Shown here piece by piece: positions 1 to 8,549 of a stretch of 57,849 nucleotides of DNA; positions within the stretch are counted from its first letter, which is position 1, and the number at the start of each line of letters is the position of its first letter. The DNA is from Psychrobacter sp. FME6 (GTDB taxonomy: Bacteria; Pseudomonadota; Gammaproteobacteria; Pseudomonadales; Moraxellaceae). Below the pieces are notes generated by a model, which was given only the letters and a program-made list of their open reading frames with translations, was not told where the DNA came from and did no database searches. A program made the translations under genes and the position numbers. The stretch is from NCBI RefSeq assembly GCF_014861365.1, contig NZ_RRYW01000007.1, positions 1-57,849 on the forward strand, given 5' to 3'.

Positions 1-57
1 TCGCTCTTGCTTGTGCTTATATCTGGCTCAAATTATGAATGTTCAACACGCCCTAGT
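1..57 (+). mobile_element. 3' end of an IS5-like insertion sequence (partial)
   Basis: The first bases read in one frame as ALACAYIWLKL followed by a stop at 36-38. This resembles the C-terminal tail of IS5-family (IS427-group-like) transposases. The next bases, GAATGTTCAACACGCCCTA, look like a terminal inverted repeat, and the same string recurs at 34292-34310 as a solo end. Most of the element would lie to the left of the window. The family call rests on a very short peptide, so it is tentative. Confidence 0.45.
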
Positions 58-72
58 ATGATTAGTATTATA

Positions 73-121
73 AGCAGTGGCGGCGTCTCCTAACTATGGA
101 ACGCTGCCATTGCTTTTTTTT
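73..121 (+). terminator. Rho-independent terminator
   Basis: A 14-bp stem (73-86 paired with 101-114, two G-T wobbles) encloses a 14-nt loop and is followed by a run of eight T on the plus strand. It would end transcription of a gene to the left of the window, now separated from it by the insertion-sequence tail. Confidence 0.75.
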
Positions 122-314
122 GGCAATCAGTCCAGTAGCTTAGAAGGGAACAGACTCTAATATTTAGGGTGAAACGTTACCTTAACCTTAGACGCTAACC
201 TTAGACGCTTGTCTTTTTACAATTGTCAGCAAACAATAAGGTTGCTTAACCAAATTCAGGTTGAGTATGCCAAGGCCAAGTTGTTAAGGTTGATGACTGA
301 TAACGATTCTGTAT

Positions 315-465
315 ATCTATAGTGAAGTCATTTTAAAAACGATACCGTACTATGGCTATAATTTTTCTTGCTTGCTGTTCGCAGGCGTGACAGAGGCTAC
401 AAAAATTTATAGCCGTAGCACGTCACTACCATCGTATCGCTTTTATTTCGGACTGACTATATATC
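315..465. repeat. Intergenic nested palindromic repeat, copy 1
   Basis: The outer arms CTATAGTGAAGT and GACTGACTATA are inverted. An inner pair, GGCTATAA and TTATAGCC, encloses an asymmetric core reading CTTGCTGTTCGC then GACAGAGGCTAC. The same architecture recurs at many gene junctions in the window. The remainder of 122-527 shows no gene. Confidence 0.75.
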
Positions 466-527
466 AATAATAAAAATGATCAGCGACTTTTATCTATCCA
501 CCTAAAAAATAAATAAAGGAAATTCTT

Positions 528-1508
528 ATGCGTAGCGCAACTTATAATAATTTTGGTAAACCTTCAGAAGTCCTAAGCGTAACCGATAGCCCTACTCCAG
601 AACCGAAGGGTAATGAGGTTCGTATCAAGACTATCTTATCCTCCATCCACAATCATGACCTAGTGACTATTAAAGGTGAATACGGTAATAAACCTAAGCT
701 ACCTGCGACTGGCGGCTCTGAGGCGGTGGGTACTATTGACCTGCTTGGTAAAGACGTAGCAAGCTTTAAAAAAGGTCAGCGCGTGGTCGTTTCTGGTGTA
801 GAGGGCACGTGGGCGGAGTATTTTATTGCGCCAGCCCAACGTATCATTCCGATACCAGACGCCATCGACGATGAAATGGCGGCTCAACTCATCGCTATGC
901 CTATGAGTGCGCTGTTACTGATTGAATTCTTAAACATCGAACCCGGCCAATGGATCATCCAAAACGCTGCTAACGGTGCAGTCGGTGAATCTATGGCGAT
1001 GCTTGCGCCCGAGCGCAATATTAATACGATTAATTTAGTGCGCAGTAAAGAGTCAGAAAAAGAGCTGATTGAGCTTGGTATCACCAAAAATAACGTGGTA
1101 ACCGATGATGACGACTGGAAAGAACAAGTACAAAAAATCGTTGGTGATGCCAAAATAAACGGTGCAGTCGATGCGGTTGGTGGTAAGTCTGGTGGTGAGC
1201 TCCTATCGCTACTAGGTAAACACGGTGCGATGGCCTCCTTAGGTTCTATGTCTGGCGAACCGCTGATGATTAACCCCAGTCATCTGATTTTTAATTTGAG
1301 CAAAGTAAAAGGCTTTTGGGCCAGCGATCTGATGCAAGAGATCAGTGACGATGATATGCAGCGCTTAACGAAAGAGCTGATCGAACGCGCGGCTAGCGGT
1401 ACATTAAAACTGCCTACTGGTGGCGTTTATAATTTAGCCGATATTCAAAAAGCGGTCTCTGAAAAAGTACAATCTGAGAAAAAAGGCAAAGTATTGATTA
1501 AACCTTAA
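528..1508 (+). CDS. MDR-family NADPH-dependent oxidoreductase (MECR/quinone-reductase-like)
   Basis: This 326-residue medium-chain dehydrogenase/reductase resembles trans-2-enoyl-CoA reductases of the MECR type and zinc-independent quinone reductases. The N-terminal GroES-like domain runs to about residue 110. The Rossmann half carries NAANGAVG (about 146-153), the cofactor loop. No structural zinc cysteine cluster is visible. The start is supported by AAGGA 8-12 bases upstream. It likely reduces an activated double bond of an enoyl thioester or quinone with NADPH; the substrate cannot be read from sequence. A second MDR gene follows, but a palindromic repeat between them makes a simple operon uncertain. 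Confidence 0.8.
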   Translation: MRSATYNNFGKPSEVLSVTDSPTPEPKGNEVRIKTILSSIHNHDLVTIKGEYGNKPKLPATGGSEAVGTIDLLGKDVASFKKGQRVVVSGVEGTWAEYFIAPAQRIIPIPDAIDDEMAAQLIAMPMSALLLIEFLNIEPGQWIIQNAANGAVGESMAMLAPERNINTINLVRSKESEKELIELGITKNNVVTDDDDWKEQVQKIVGDAKINGAVDAVGGKSGGELLSLLGKHGAMASLGSMSGEPLMINPSHLIFNLSKVKGFWASDLMQEISDDDMQRLTKELIERAASGTLKLPTGGVYNLADIQKAVSEKVQSEKKGKVLIKP

Positions 1509-1540
1509 GCTGCTCTTTTAAGATCCCTTTAATATAAAAG

Positions 1541-1687
1541 TATAGTCGATACAATTTAAAAACGATACAGTGCTGCTGGTATCAATTTTTTGCAGCCTCT
1601 GTCACGCCTGCGAACAGCATGCAAGAAAAACTGATACCAGTGGCACGTTGTTATCTACAGCTCTCTTTTATTGTGAGCTGACTATAA
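1541..1687. repeat. Intergenic nested palindromic repeat, copy 2
   Basis: The outer arms TATAGTCGATAC and GAGCTGACTATA flank inner arms CTGGTATCA and TGATACCAG. The core (GCAGCCTCTGTC...GAACAGC) is in the opposite orientation to copy 1. It lies between the two MDR-family reductase genes. Confidence 0.8.
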
Positions 1688-1705
1688 TAAAAAAGGAATA
1701 ATATA

Positions 1706-2710
1706 ATGTCTAATAATAAAACCTTTAAAGCCTTGGTCGTCGAAGAAACCAGCGATGACAAATTCGATAAAAGTATCCAAACGCGTAATGTCAGTGATTT
1801 ACCTAAAAATGATTTATTAATCGAAGTACATTATTCATCGTTAAACTTCAAAGATGCCATGTCGGCATCGGGCAATAAAAGAATTACTAAAAACTATCCG
1901 CATACGCCCGGTATCGATGCAGCAGGCGTCGTGGTTAGTGATAAATCTGGTACTTTTAAAGCAGGTCAAGAGGTTGTGGTCTTCGGTTATGATTTGGGTA
2001 TGGATACCGATGGCGGTTTGAGTCAAATGATTTCTATTCCAGCCGATTGGGCGCTACCCTGCCCAGAAATGCTGACGTTAAAAGAGGCGATGATTTACGG
2101 TACCGGCGGTCTCACCGCAGCGTTAAGTGTGCAAAAGTTAGAAAAAATGGGCGCAAAACCAAGCGATGGACCAGTCGCTGTCACCGGCGCAACTGGTGGC
2201 GTCGGTAGTATCAGCATCGCTATATTAAAGCAGCTGGGCTACGAGGTCATTGCCTTTTCTGGTAAACCTGAACAAAGCGAGCATCTGAAAGAATTAGGCG
2301 CGAGTGAAGTGCGTCATCGCGATACCATCAATGAAATCGGTAATAAACCTATTGGCCGTGAACTATGGGCAAATGCTATCGATACGATAGGCGGCGATTA
2401 CTTAGCAAACTTGCTCAAACAGACCAAAGCGGGCGGCGCGGTGACTAGTTGTGGCTTAGCAGGTGGTGCTGAGTTTTCGATGTCGGTCATGCCTTTTATC
2501 ACTAGAGCCGTCTCTTTATTGGGTATCGATTCGGTCTATATTCCACTGGCTGACAAAAAAGCGATTTGGCAGCGTGTCGCCACTGATATGAAGCTGCCCA
2601 ATCTTGAGAAATATTGTGAAGAGATTACCTTAGCGCAAACGCCTGAGTACTTAGAGCGATTTATAGAGAGTAAAACCGTGGGACGTTATGTGGTGAATGT
2701 GCGGGGTTAG
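1706..2710 (+). CDS. acuI: AcuI/YhdH-family acrylyl-CoA (quinone) reductase
   Basis: This 334-residue MDR protein of the YhdH/AcuI subfamily in known members reduces acryloyl-CoA to propionyl-CoA with NADPH. Signatures seen are SSLNFKDAMSASG (about 49-61), the PGIDAAGVV block, YGTGGLTAALSV and the nucleotide-binding TGATGGVGS near residue 155. Length matches the family (about 325-335). AAGGA lies upstream of the ATG. A strong terminator follows, so transcription probably ends here. The role in clearing acrylyl-CoA is known for the family; here it is inferred. Confidence 0.85.
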   Translation: MSNNKTFKALVVEETSDDKFDKSIQTRNVSDLPKNDLLIEVHYSSLNFKDAMSASGNKRITKNYPHTPGIDAAGVVVSDKSGTFKAGQEVVVFGYDLGMDTDGGLSQMISIPADWALPCPEMLTLKEAMIYGTGGLTAALSVQKLEKMGAKPSDGPVAVTGATGGVGSISIAILKQLGYEVIAFSGKPEQSEHLKELGASEVRHRDTINEIGNKPIGRELWANAIDTIGGDYLANLLKQTKAGGAVTSCGLAGGAEFSMSVMPFITRAVSLLGIDSVYIPLADKKAIWQRVATDMKLPNLEKYCEEITLAQTPEYLERFIESKTVGRYVVNVRG

Positions 2711-2737
2711 AGTTTAGAACTCGAAATTTATGAAAGG

Positions 2738-2776
2738 TAGCGGTGCTCTTTACTTTAAGAAGCGCCGCTATTTTTT
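2738..2776 (+). terminator. Rho-independent terminator after acuI-like gene
   Basis: A 10-bp stem, TAGCGGTGCT with AGCGCCGCTA (one wobble), is followed by TTTTTT. Confidence 0.8.
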
Positions 2777-2818
2777 GATCTTGAGAGTAGCAGAAAAAAT
2801 TTTAGTCAAGGAGTAATT

Positions 2819-3583
2819 ATGTTTATAGTAAATATTGAATATCCAGGAACTTGGTTAGAATTGCCAGACGGAGAAGATGTATCTGAGCTAACAAGCATTA
2901 TTTCATCGATGGAAACAACAATAACAGATATGGCTATTACTCTTACAATGTTCACAGATTGCCAGCAGAAATCTTATTTGGAACATACATCAGATAATAC
3001 GGAGGATTTATGGGAGCGCGATAGGCAGTTACGCATGCATATAGAAAAAAATTATCGTGATGGGTTAGATGATGAAAATGATTTTTATACTAATCATGAG
3101 TATCATCGAGCTGAAACTGAAAGACTCTACAGACAGGAAAAGTTAAATTCGGGCGAAGTACCAAGAAGTTATAAGAACCGCTTTTCATTCATCCATGCCC
3201 ATAGCTTTTTATCCTTAGTAGATTCATTTTACAAATATTTGTCTGTAATTTCAGATGAAACAAATCTTGGACATGTTAAAAGTATAAAAGAACAGTTTGA
3301 AGAGGCATTTCCTCTACTCTCCAAAGTAAGAAATAGTGCACAGCACTCTGAAGACCGTATCAGGGGCTATGGTAGAAGTAAGAAAAAGAAAATGGATTTG
3401 CAAGGTGGGTTCCTTGGGCTCAGTAACTTAAATGGAGATTTGTTAGGATATACTATAGATGATGGTACATATCAAGAATTTTCAATTAGTCATGACACTC
3501 TTATCAGAGTATCTAAATTATTTCAGAACTTGTTAAATGGCTTTTCTTGGACAGGTTCTATAAGGTTTAGCCCGTACATATAA
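2819..3583 (+). CDS. Hypothetical protein with HEPN-like RNxxxH motif
   Basis: This 254-residue protein is not recognised as a named family. It is highly charged, with no signal peptide or membrane segment. The N-terminal third is acidic. The C-terminal half is predicted helical and contains VRNSAQHSEDR near residue 170, an R-x4-H arrangement like the catalytic motif of HEPN-domain RNases or their inactive relatives. A good Shine-Dalgarno (AAGGAG) precedes the ATG. The gene is more AT-rich, with more relaxed codon use, than its neighbours, which suggests acquisition. No antitoxin partner (MNT or similar) is visible next to it, so a toxin role is speculative. Confidence 0.55.
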   Translation: MFIVNIEYPGTWLELPDGEDVSELTSIISSMETTITDMAITLTMFTDCQQKSYLEHTSDNTEDLWERDRQLRMHIEKNYRDGLDDENDFYTNHEYHRAETERLYRQEKLNSGEVPRSYKNRFSFIHAHSFLSLVDSFYKYLSVISDETNLGHVKSIKEQFEEAFPLLSKVRNSAQHSEDRIRGYGRSKKKKMDLQGGFLGLSNLNGDLLGYTIDDGTYQEFSISHDTLIRVSKLFQNLLNGFSWTGSIRFSPYI

Positions 3584-3631
3584 AGATTATGATATCAATA
3601 CCATACAAGGTCTTGTAAGTTTACAAGCATC

Positions 3632-3666
3632 AAAAAAAACACCCAGCTAAGTTGAGTGTTCTTTAT
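3632..3666. terminator. Bidirectional terminator between convergent genes
   Basis: The imperfect stem AACACCCAGC/GTTGAGTGTT has A-rich 5' and T-rich 3' flanks. It lies between a plus-strand gene ending at 3583 and a minus-strand gene ending at 3709. It is almost identical to the hairpin at 5404-5439. Confidence 0.65.
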
Positions 3667-3708
3667 TTATATACTAAGCCAATTTGATCAGCTCAACGTT
3701 ATCAACAA

Positions 3709-4521
3709 TTAGCCACAAGCCCAGTCAAACTGATTATTCAACAAATCGATTTGACCATTACCACCACCCATATTGGCATCACCAAGTGCTTCTTCAAACT
3801 CAATATAAAAAGGACTAAATGCTGGCATCGCTTGAATGGGATTGGCCGTACCACCAAAATGACTTTTTGCATGAAACCTATCAAGCTTTAATATGGTACC
3901 TTTTGTAGAAAACATAGGGGTATAAGCATTCTCATCATCTTCATCTGGCCACTCATCGAGCATCTTGCCGACATTAGGATCATCTGTTCGGACAACGTGC
4001 TTAATAAACTGAGCGGGTTCATCTTTGACCAAGCAAGTGCTACTCCACTCTTCGACTTCATAGTCTGGATAGATACTATTTTCTTTTTTAGGCAGTGCTG
4101 TCGCTTCACCTTCAAACTCCTCCTTGGTTAGCCAAATTAATGCCCAGCCACCACCAATAATATCTTCAAGATAGATTTCTTGAGGGTGACGATGGTTGGC
4201 ATAGCGACTCAGTGACGCCCAAAAAGCCACAGCGTCTGTATGATTCACCTCGGTGAGGTTAGTAATCATATCTTCAACACCGTCTACCGTGTCTTCAACA
4301 TGATCATCCGCCTGAAAAAGCGATATTGCCATGAGATCTTTCTCTTTTACGCGATACGCTTCAGGCACCAATATAGTCCATAAGTGTGCCATCGGTAGAC
4401 CATTGATCCTACTTCGTGGCCATTGATCCGTGGTAATACCGATAGGGCGACCAAAGGCCCAGCCTTGCCCATGATTTTCATCCGTTAGTTCCAAATCGTA
4501 TGCTTGTTTTAATGACTCCAT
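3709..4521 (-). CDS. Hypothetical acidic cytosolic protein
   Basis: This 270-residue protein is of a family I do not recognise with certainty. It is acidic, tryptophan-rich and lacks signal or membrane segments. The C-terminal stretch with FGGTANPIQ, FYIEFEEALGD and a final WACG faintly resembles the end of DUF1963/YwqG-type proteins; this is a weak impression only. It is followed 45 bp upstream by a same-strand zinc-ribbon membrane protein gene, so the two may be co-transcribed. The pair is bounded by two almost identical terminator hairpins. Confidence 0.6.
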   Translation of the reverse strand: MESLKQAYDLELTDENHGQGWAFGRPIGITTDQWPRSRINGLPMAHLWTILVPEAYRVKEKDLMAISLFQADDHVEDTVDGVEDMITNLTEVNHTDAVAFWASLSRYANHRHPQEIYLEDIIGGGWALIWLTKEEFEGEATALPKKENSIYPDYEVEEWSSTCLVKDEPAQFIKHVVRTDDPNVGKMLDEWPDEDDENAYTPMFSTKGTILKLDRFHAKSHFGGTANPIQAMPAFSPFYIEFEEALGDANMGGGNGQIDLLNNQFDWACG

Positions 4522-4566
4522 CGCTCTTTTCTCGCTTCCTTAGATTAACCTTATTTATTAGACGTA

Positions 4567-5253
4567 CTACACCAACCAAAACCAATCAGGCGCAAATAAA
4601 TAGGACATACCCATAGATAGTAATACTGATAATATGCTACCCACGATGGCGCCAACCCACGATGTACCACCCTTTGCCACTAACTCCTGTTCGACCGTCG
4701 CTGGGTCAGCTGTATTACTCATGACTTTATCGATATTTTTAACGCTGTAGCTGAAATAAAAGTAATTCCCTAAAAGTCCTGTTAATACTGCCCATGCGAC
4801 AAAAAAGCTGGTTTGACCTATAGAGCTATACGTTTCCATACCGAGCAGATGCATTAAGACTAAATCAACTGCATTAATGCCAAGTACAATAAAAAAAGCG
4901 ACTAGATACATTTTACGATAGCACAACCAAGACGTTCCCAAGAGAAGTCCAGCCAAATTAAAACTGTGTATACTAGAGCCATCATTATTAACCTCTAAGC
5001 GTGGCTCGCTGTCCTTAAACCATTTATCACGATAAAAGCTGTCATACTTGTCGCCGACGAAGGCCGCTAGCAAAGTATCAGCATTTTCAGAGCTGGAAAT
5101 CGACTGGCTTTGTGTGCTTTGCGCATCTTTAGAAATATTAACCGCTGTTAACGGTGGTGGTGTTTGTGCTTTAACATCAAAGAATTGATGTCCACAGTTT
5201 GAACAAACGACTGCCTCACTTGCGTTTTCTTGATTACAGCTATTACAAAGCAT
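4567..5253 (-). CDS. Zinc-ribbon, DUF2628-like inner-membrane protein
   Basis: This is a 228-residue protein. Residues 1-25 form a zinc ribbon (CNSC and CSNC pairs). A low-complexity Ser/Thr/Gln linker follows. The segment with FYRDKWF and SFNLAGLLLGTSWLCYRKMY is typical of DUF2628 proteins, with about four transmembrane helices in the C-terminal 130 residues. AAGGG precedes the ATG. The function of the family is unknown; the architecture suggests a small membrane protein with a cytosolic metal-binding head. Confidence 0.75.
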   Translation of the reverse strand: MLCNSCNQENASEAVVCSNCGHQFFDVKAQTPPPLTAVNISKDAQSTQSQSISSSENADTLLAAFVGDKYDSFYRDKWFKDSEPRLEVNNDGSSIHSFNLAGLLLGTSWLCYRKMYLVAFFIVLGINAVDLVLMHLLGMETYSSIGQTSFFVAWAVLTGLLGNYFYFSYSVKNIDKVMSNTADPATVEQELVAKGGTSWVGAIVGSILSVLLSMGMSYLFAPDWFWLV

Positions 5254-5403
5254 CTTATCCCTTAATTTTACTGAACACTGATCATTTTATAATTTTACCT
5301 ACACTTTAATAATAAGAAAACCAATTAAAGTTGGCACTATTATAGTTAATAAAAACAAATGTTCAATAAAAAACTGGGTCATTTTCGAGTGGCTGTTTTT
5401 TCG

Positions 5404-5439
5404 ACCAAAAAAAACACCCAACCAAGTTGAGTGTTTTTT
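5404..5439. terminator. Bidirectional terminator
   Basis: The stem AAAACACCCAAC with GTTGAGTGTTTT has a 3-nt loop, A-tract before and T-tract after. It lies downstream of the minus-strand TPR gene and upstream of the zinc-ribbon gene, so it isolates the two transcription units. Confidence 0.75.
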
Positions 5440-5542
5440 GCTATCGCTACGCTAAACCGAACGAATAAAAAATAAACCATATATCAATGCAAAAAATTTG
5501 AGTAGCTAGGAAAACGGGTGCTAGCGCTCCAACATTAACCCA

Positions 5543-6517
5543 CTACTTCTTCTTTTCGGCACGTTTTTTCTCGATTAATGCTTGAGCTGTCGCATTTTGC
5601 TCCCACCACCCTCCCATTTCTTGCCAGTATAAATATGCCTGCTCTTTACCACCGATTTCTATACCATAACTATTATCAATACCACGTGGTTTAGGATGGC
5701 GTTTTTTGAGTATTTCATGAGCCACTTCAGGTAAGTTATCTTGCGCGATAACCCATTCTTTTTCAGCTTTGTCCAGCTTATCTTGATAGCAGTAAGCCAA
5801 TACTTTTCCAAAAGCAATATTGGCCAGCATATCCTCTGGATAATCGTCACAGATTTGAATGATTTTTTGGTATTGCTTGGTAAGCATATACAGCTCTACC
5901 AAGCGTTCGCGTATGCCCAAATTGTCATTAGGGCACACTTGTAATAGCTTTTCGCCCTCTGCGCAGGCCAACTCAAAACTACCATTATCGGCATATACAT
6001 TGGTTGATTGAAACAGTGCACGCAAAAAGGGACGGTTTTCCATGATGCCCCAAGGCAGCTTACTTTTTTGCCAATTGAATTTTTTGGGAAAGTATTCTAA
6101 ATAAAGTCGCATACATTCACGGCTACTTAGTAAGGCTAAAAAGCTATCGTCATGCTCCTCACATAAAAAAGCCAAGTTAAAGTAAGCATCAGGGTCATTT
6201 ATACTTTCTAATACTAGAAATTGCGCAATCTCACGAGCCACTTCATAACCATCACGCTCCAAAGTCATTTGAATAACCTGAAATGAGGTCGGCGGCTGGT
6301 CATCAAAGTCTTGCATAATTTCATCTTGAAACTTGGTCATCACTTCGTGCATGATGTCATCAATATCGCGACCTGCTTTTATTTCTGCGTCAACGAAATT
6401 TTTTACTTGGTTTTTTAAGTGGCTACTTTCATTATCGTTAGCTGATTTATTTTTAGGAAATTCAATAATCGACTCTTCAAACATCCATTCATCTTGACCG
6501 ACATGAACTAATTTCAT
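5543..6517 (-). CDS. Tetratricopeptide-repeat protein
   Basis: This is a 324-residue soluble helical protein. TPR-like helix pairs occupy roughly residues 95-270 (for example DAYFNLAFLCEEHDDSFLAL and the FELACAEGEKLLQVCP region). The LPWGIMENRPFLRAL block resembles a segment seen in ST7-type TPR proteins. The ATG has AAGGAG nine bases upstream. It starts 54 bp after guaA ends on the same strand with no visible terminator between, so read-through from guaA is likely. A role as a protein-protein adaptor is inferred from the fold only. Confidence 0.7.
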   Translation of the reverse strand: MKLVHVGQDEWMFEESIIEFPKNKSANDNESSHLKNQVKNFVDAEIKAGRDIDDIMHEVMTKFQDEIMQDFDDQPPTSFQVIQMTLERDGYEVAREIAQFLVLESINDPDAYFNLAFLCEEHDDSFLALLSSRECMRLYLEYFPKKFNWQKSKLPWGIMENRPFLRALFQSTNVYADNGSFELACAEGEKLLQVCPNDNLGIRERLVELYMLTKQYQKIIQICDDYPEDMLANIAFGKVLAYCYQDKLDKAEKEWVIAQDNLPEVAHEILKKRHPKPRGIDNSYGIEIGGKEQAYLYWQEMGGWWEQNATAQALIEKKRAEKKK

Positions 6518-6571
6518 AGCTTATTGCTCCTTTTTGCATCCTATTTTTATATCACATTACAAAGATGTGAG

Positions 6572-8176
6572 CTATTCCCACTCAATAGTAGCAGGCGGCT
6601 TGCTCGACACATCATAAGTCACGCGTGATACTTCGGCAATTTCATTCATAATACGATTCGATACCGTTTCAATCAAATCATACGGCAGATGGGCAAAGCG
6701 CGCAGTCATAAAGTCTACCGTTTCAACCGCACGTAGCGCAATCACCCACGCATAGCGGCGACCATCACCGACCACACCGACCGATTTAATCGGTTGGAAG
6801 ACCGCAAACGCTTGCGCGGTCTTCTCATACCAGCCTGATTTTTCTAACTCTTCCATAAAGATAGCATCGGCAGCACGTAAGATATCGGCAAACTCTTTGG
6901 TCACTTCACCAAGGATACGCACGCCTAAACCCGGTCCTGGGAACGGATGGCGGTTGATCATTTTTGCTGGTAAACCAAGGGTAATACCCAGTTTACGCAC
7001 TTCATCTTTAAACAAATCGCGTAATGGCTCAACCAATTCAAAGGCCAAATCATCTGGCAAACCGCCAACATTATGATGGCTCTTAATCACGTGAGCTTTA
7101 CCTTGATGCGACTTCGCTGATTCGATAACGTCAGGATAAATAGTGCCTTGTGCTAAAAACTCGATGACTTTGCCATCGCTTTGCTCGCTGACTTCACGCG
7201 CACTGTTAGCAAAGACGTCGATAAAGGTTTTACCAATGATTTTACGTTTGGCCTCAGGATCAGACTCGCCAGCCAATGCATTCAAGAATAACTCTTCGGC
7301 ATCAACGCGGATGACTTTTACACCCATATTTTCGGCGAAGATTTGCATCACCTGATCGCCTTCGTGTAGACGCAGCAACCCAGTATCGACAAACACACAA
7401 GTCAGCTGATCGCCGATGGCTTTATGCAATAATGCCGCCACGACGGAGCTATCCACCCCGCCTGAGAGACCGAGCAATACTTGCTTGTCACCGATTTGTT
7501 TTTGTAATTGTTCGATACGCATATCGATGATGTTATCAGGCGTCCAGCTGCCCGCGCAGTCACAGATTTGATGGACAAAACGTCCTAGCAATGCCTGACC
7601 TTGGGCGGTATGGGTGACTTCAGGATGGAACTGGAGACCATAATATTGCTTGTCATCATTGGCCATAATGGCAATCGGACAGCTTGGTGTACTGGCAACG
7701 ATGTCGAAGCCTTCAGGCGCATCAATCACTTTATCGCCATGACTCATCCACACATTGAGCTTACCTGCTGCGTCTTCGATACCGTCTATAAGGGTAGATT
7801 TGCCGTCGATATTAATGGTCGCTGCACCAAACTCATGGACATTACTGGCGTGAACTTGCCCGCCAAAACGCTCTGCCATTGCTTGCATACCGTAGCAGAT
7901 ACCTAATACCGGTACGCCTAAGTCAAATACGGCGTCATTGATACGTGGGCTGTTTTCTGCATGCACGCTCTCAGGACCACCCGATAAGATGATACCTTTT
8001 GCGCCAAAATCTTTGATGCGTTGGGTGTCGATATCAAACGGGAACATCTCACAGAATACGCCTGAATCGCGTACACGGCGGGCGATTAGTTGGCTATATT
8101 GTGAGCCAAAATCAAGAATTAAGATGCGATCTTCTTTGATAGTAGGTATTGCAGGAGTGGCAGCGGCAGTGGTCAT
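6572..8176 (-). CDS. guaA: GMP synthase (glutamine-hydrolysing)
   Basis: GMP synthase converts XMP, ATP and glutamine to GMP, the last step of guanine nucleotide synthesis. The 534 residues are full length. The class I amidotransferase domain has the nucleophile in GICYGMQ (Cys94) and partner histidine in QFHPEVTHT (about 185). The ATP-pyrophosphatase loop is LSGGVDSS (about 236-243). The C-terminal dimerisation domain ends in KPPATIEWE, as in the family. It is transcribed away from the glycerol-phosphate cluster; its promoter must lie in 8177-8549. Confidence 0.98.
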   Translation of the reverse strand: MTTAAATPAIPTIKEDRILILDFGSQYSQLIARRVRDSGVFCEMFPFDIDTQRIKDFGAKGIILSGGPESVHAENSPRINDAVFDLGVPVLGICYGMQAMAERFGGQVHASNVHEFGAATINIDGKSTLIDGIEDAAGKLNVWMSHGDKVIDAPEGFDIVASTPSCPIAIMANDDKQYYGLQFHPEVTHTAQGQALLGRFVHQICDCAGSWTPDNIIDMRIEQLQKQIGDKQVLLGLSGGVDSSVVAALLHKAIGDQLTCVFVDTGLLRLHEGDQVMQIFAENMGVKVIRVDAEELFLNALAGESDPEAKRKIIGKTFIDVFANSAREVSEQSDGKVIEFLAQGTIYPDVIESAKSHQGKAHVIKSHHNVGGLPDDLAFELVEPLRDLFKDEVRKLGITLGLPAKMINRHPFPGPGLGVRILGEVTKEFADILRAADAIFMEELEKSGWYEKTAQAFAVFQPIKSVGVVGDGRRYAWVIALRAVETVDFMTARFAHLPYDLIETVSNRIMNEIAEVSRVTYDVSSKPPATIEWE

Positions 8177-8549
8177 AAATCGATGTCCATCAAGAAAAAA
8201 TTAGTGCCCTATTTTAACAAGTTTCGGCAGTCTATTGGTTATAAAAATACGCTAATCTACCAACTAACCCAAAATCGTCTCAATAAATTATTCTAAAAAC
8301 CTACTTTATTTCACTTTCATCGCTCTTTGTTTTATATTGCTCTCTAAGTGAGAAATATAAACTTGTAAAATTGAGGCAGTACACCAATCGTCGTTGACTA
8401 ATGTACAGAAAACAGTTACTTATACTGTGATACGTTAAACAAGTAACCCGGTAATTTTGGATACTGCACTGACCATCAAATGGTCGGTATTCAAAGTGTT
8501 TCTAGTTCAAGCACAGTTATAATCATAATAAATCGACAGGTATGTCCCT
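8177..8549. other. Divergent intergenic region, guaA / AGPS-like gene
   Basis: This 373-bp gap has no gene. It must hold both divergent promoters. The only clear structure is the small palindrome at 8471-8485. AT-rich stretches are present but no convincing -35/-10 pair was found. Confidence 0.5.
8471..8485. promoter_or_regulatory. Possible operator palindrome
   Basis: GACCAT-CAA-ATGGTC forms a perfect 6-bp dyad with a 3-bp spacer, with further ATAC/GTAT symmetry outside. It lies 65 bp upstream of the AGPS-like start. The size fits a dimeric repressor site, but no regulator gene is adjacent. Confidence 0.3.
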
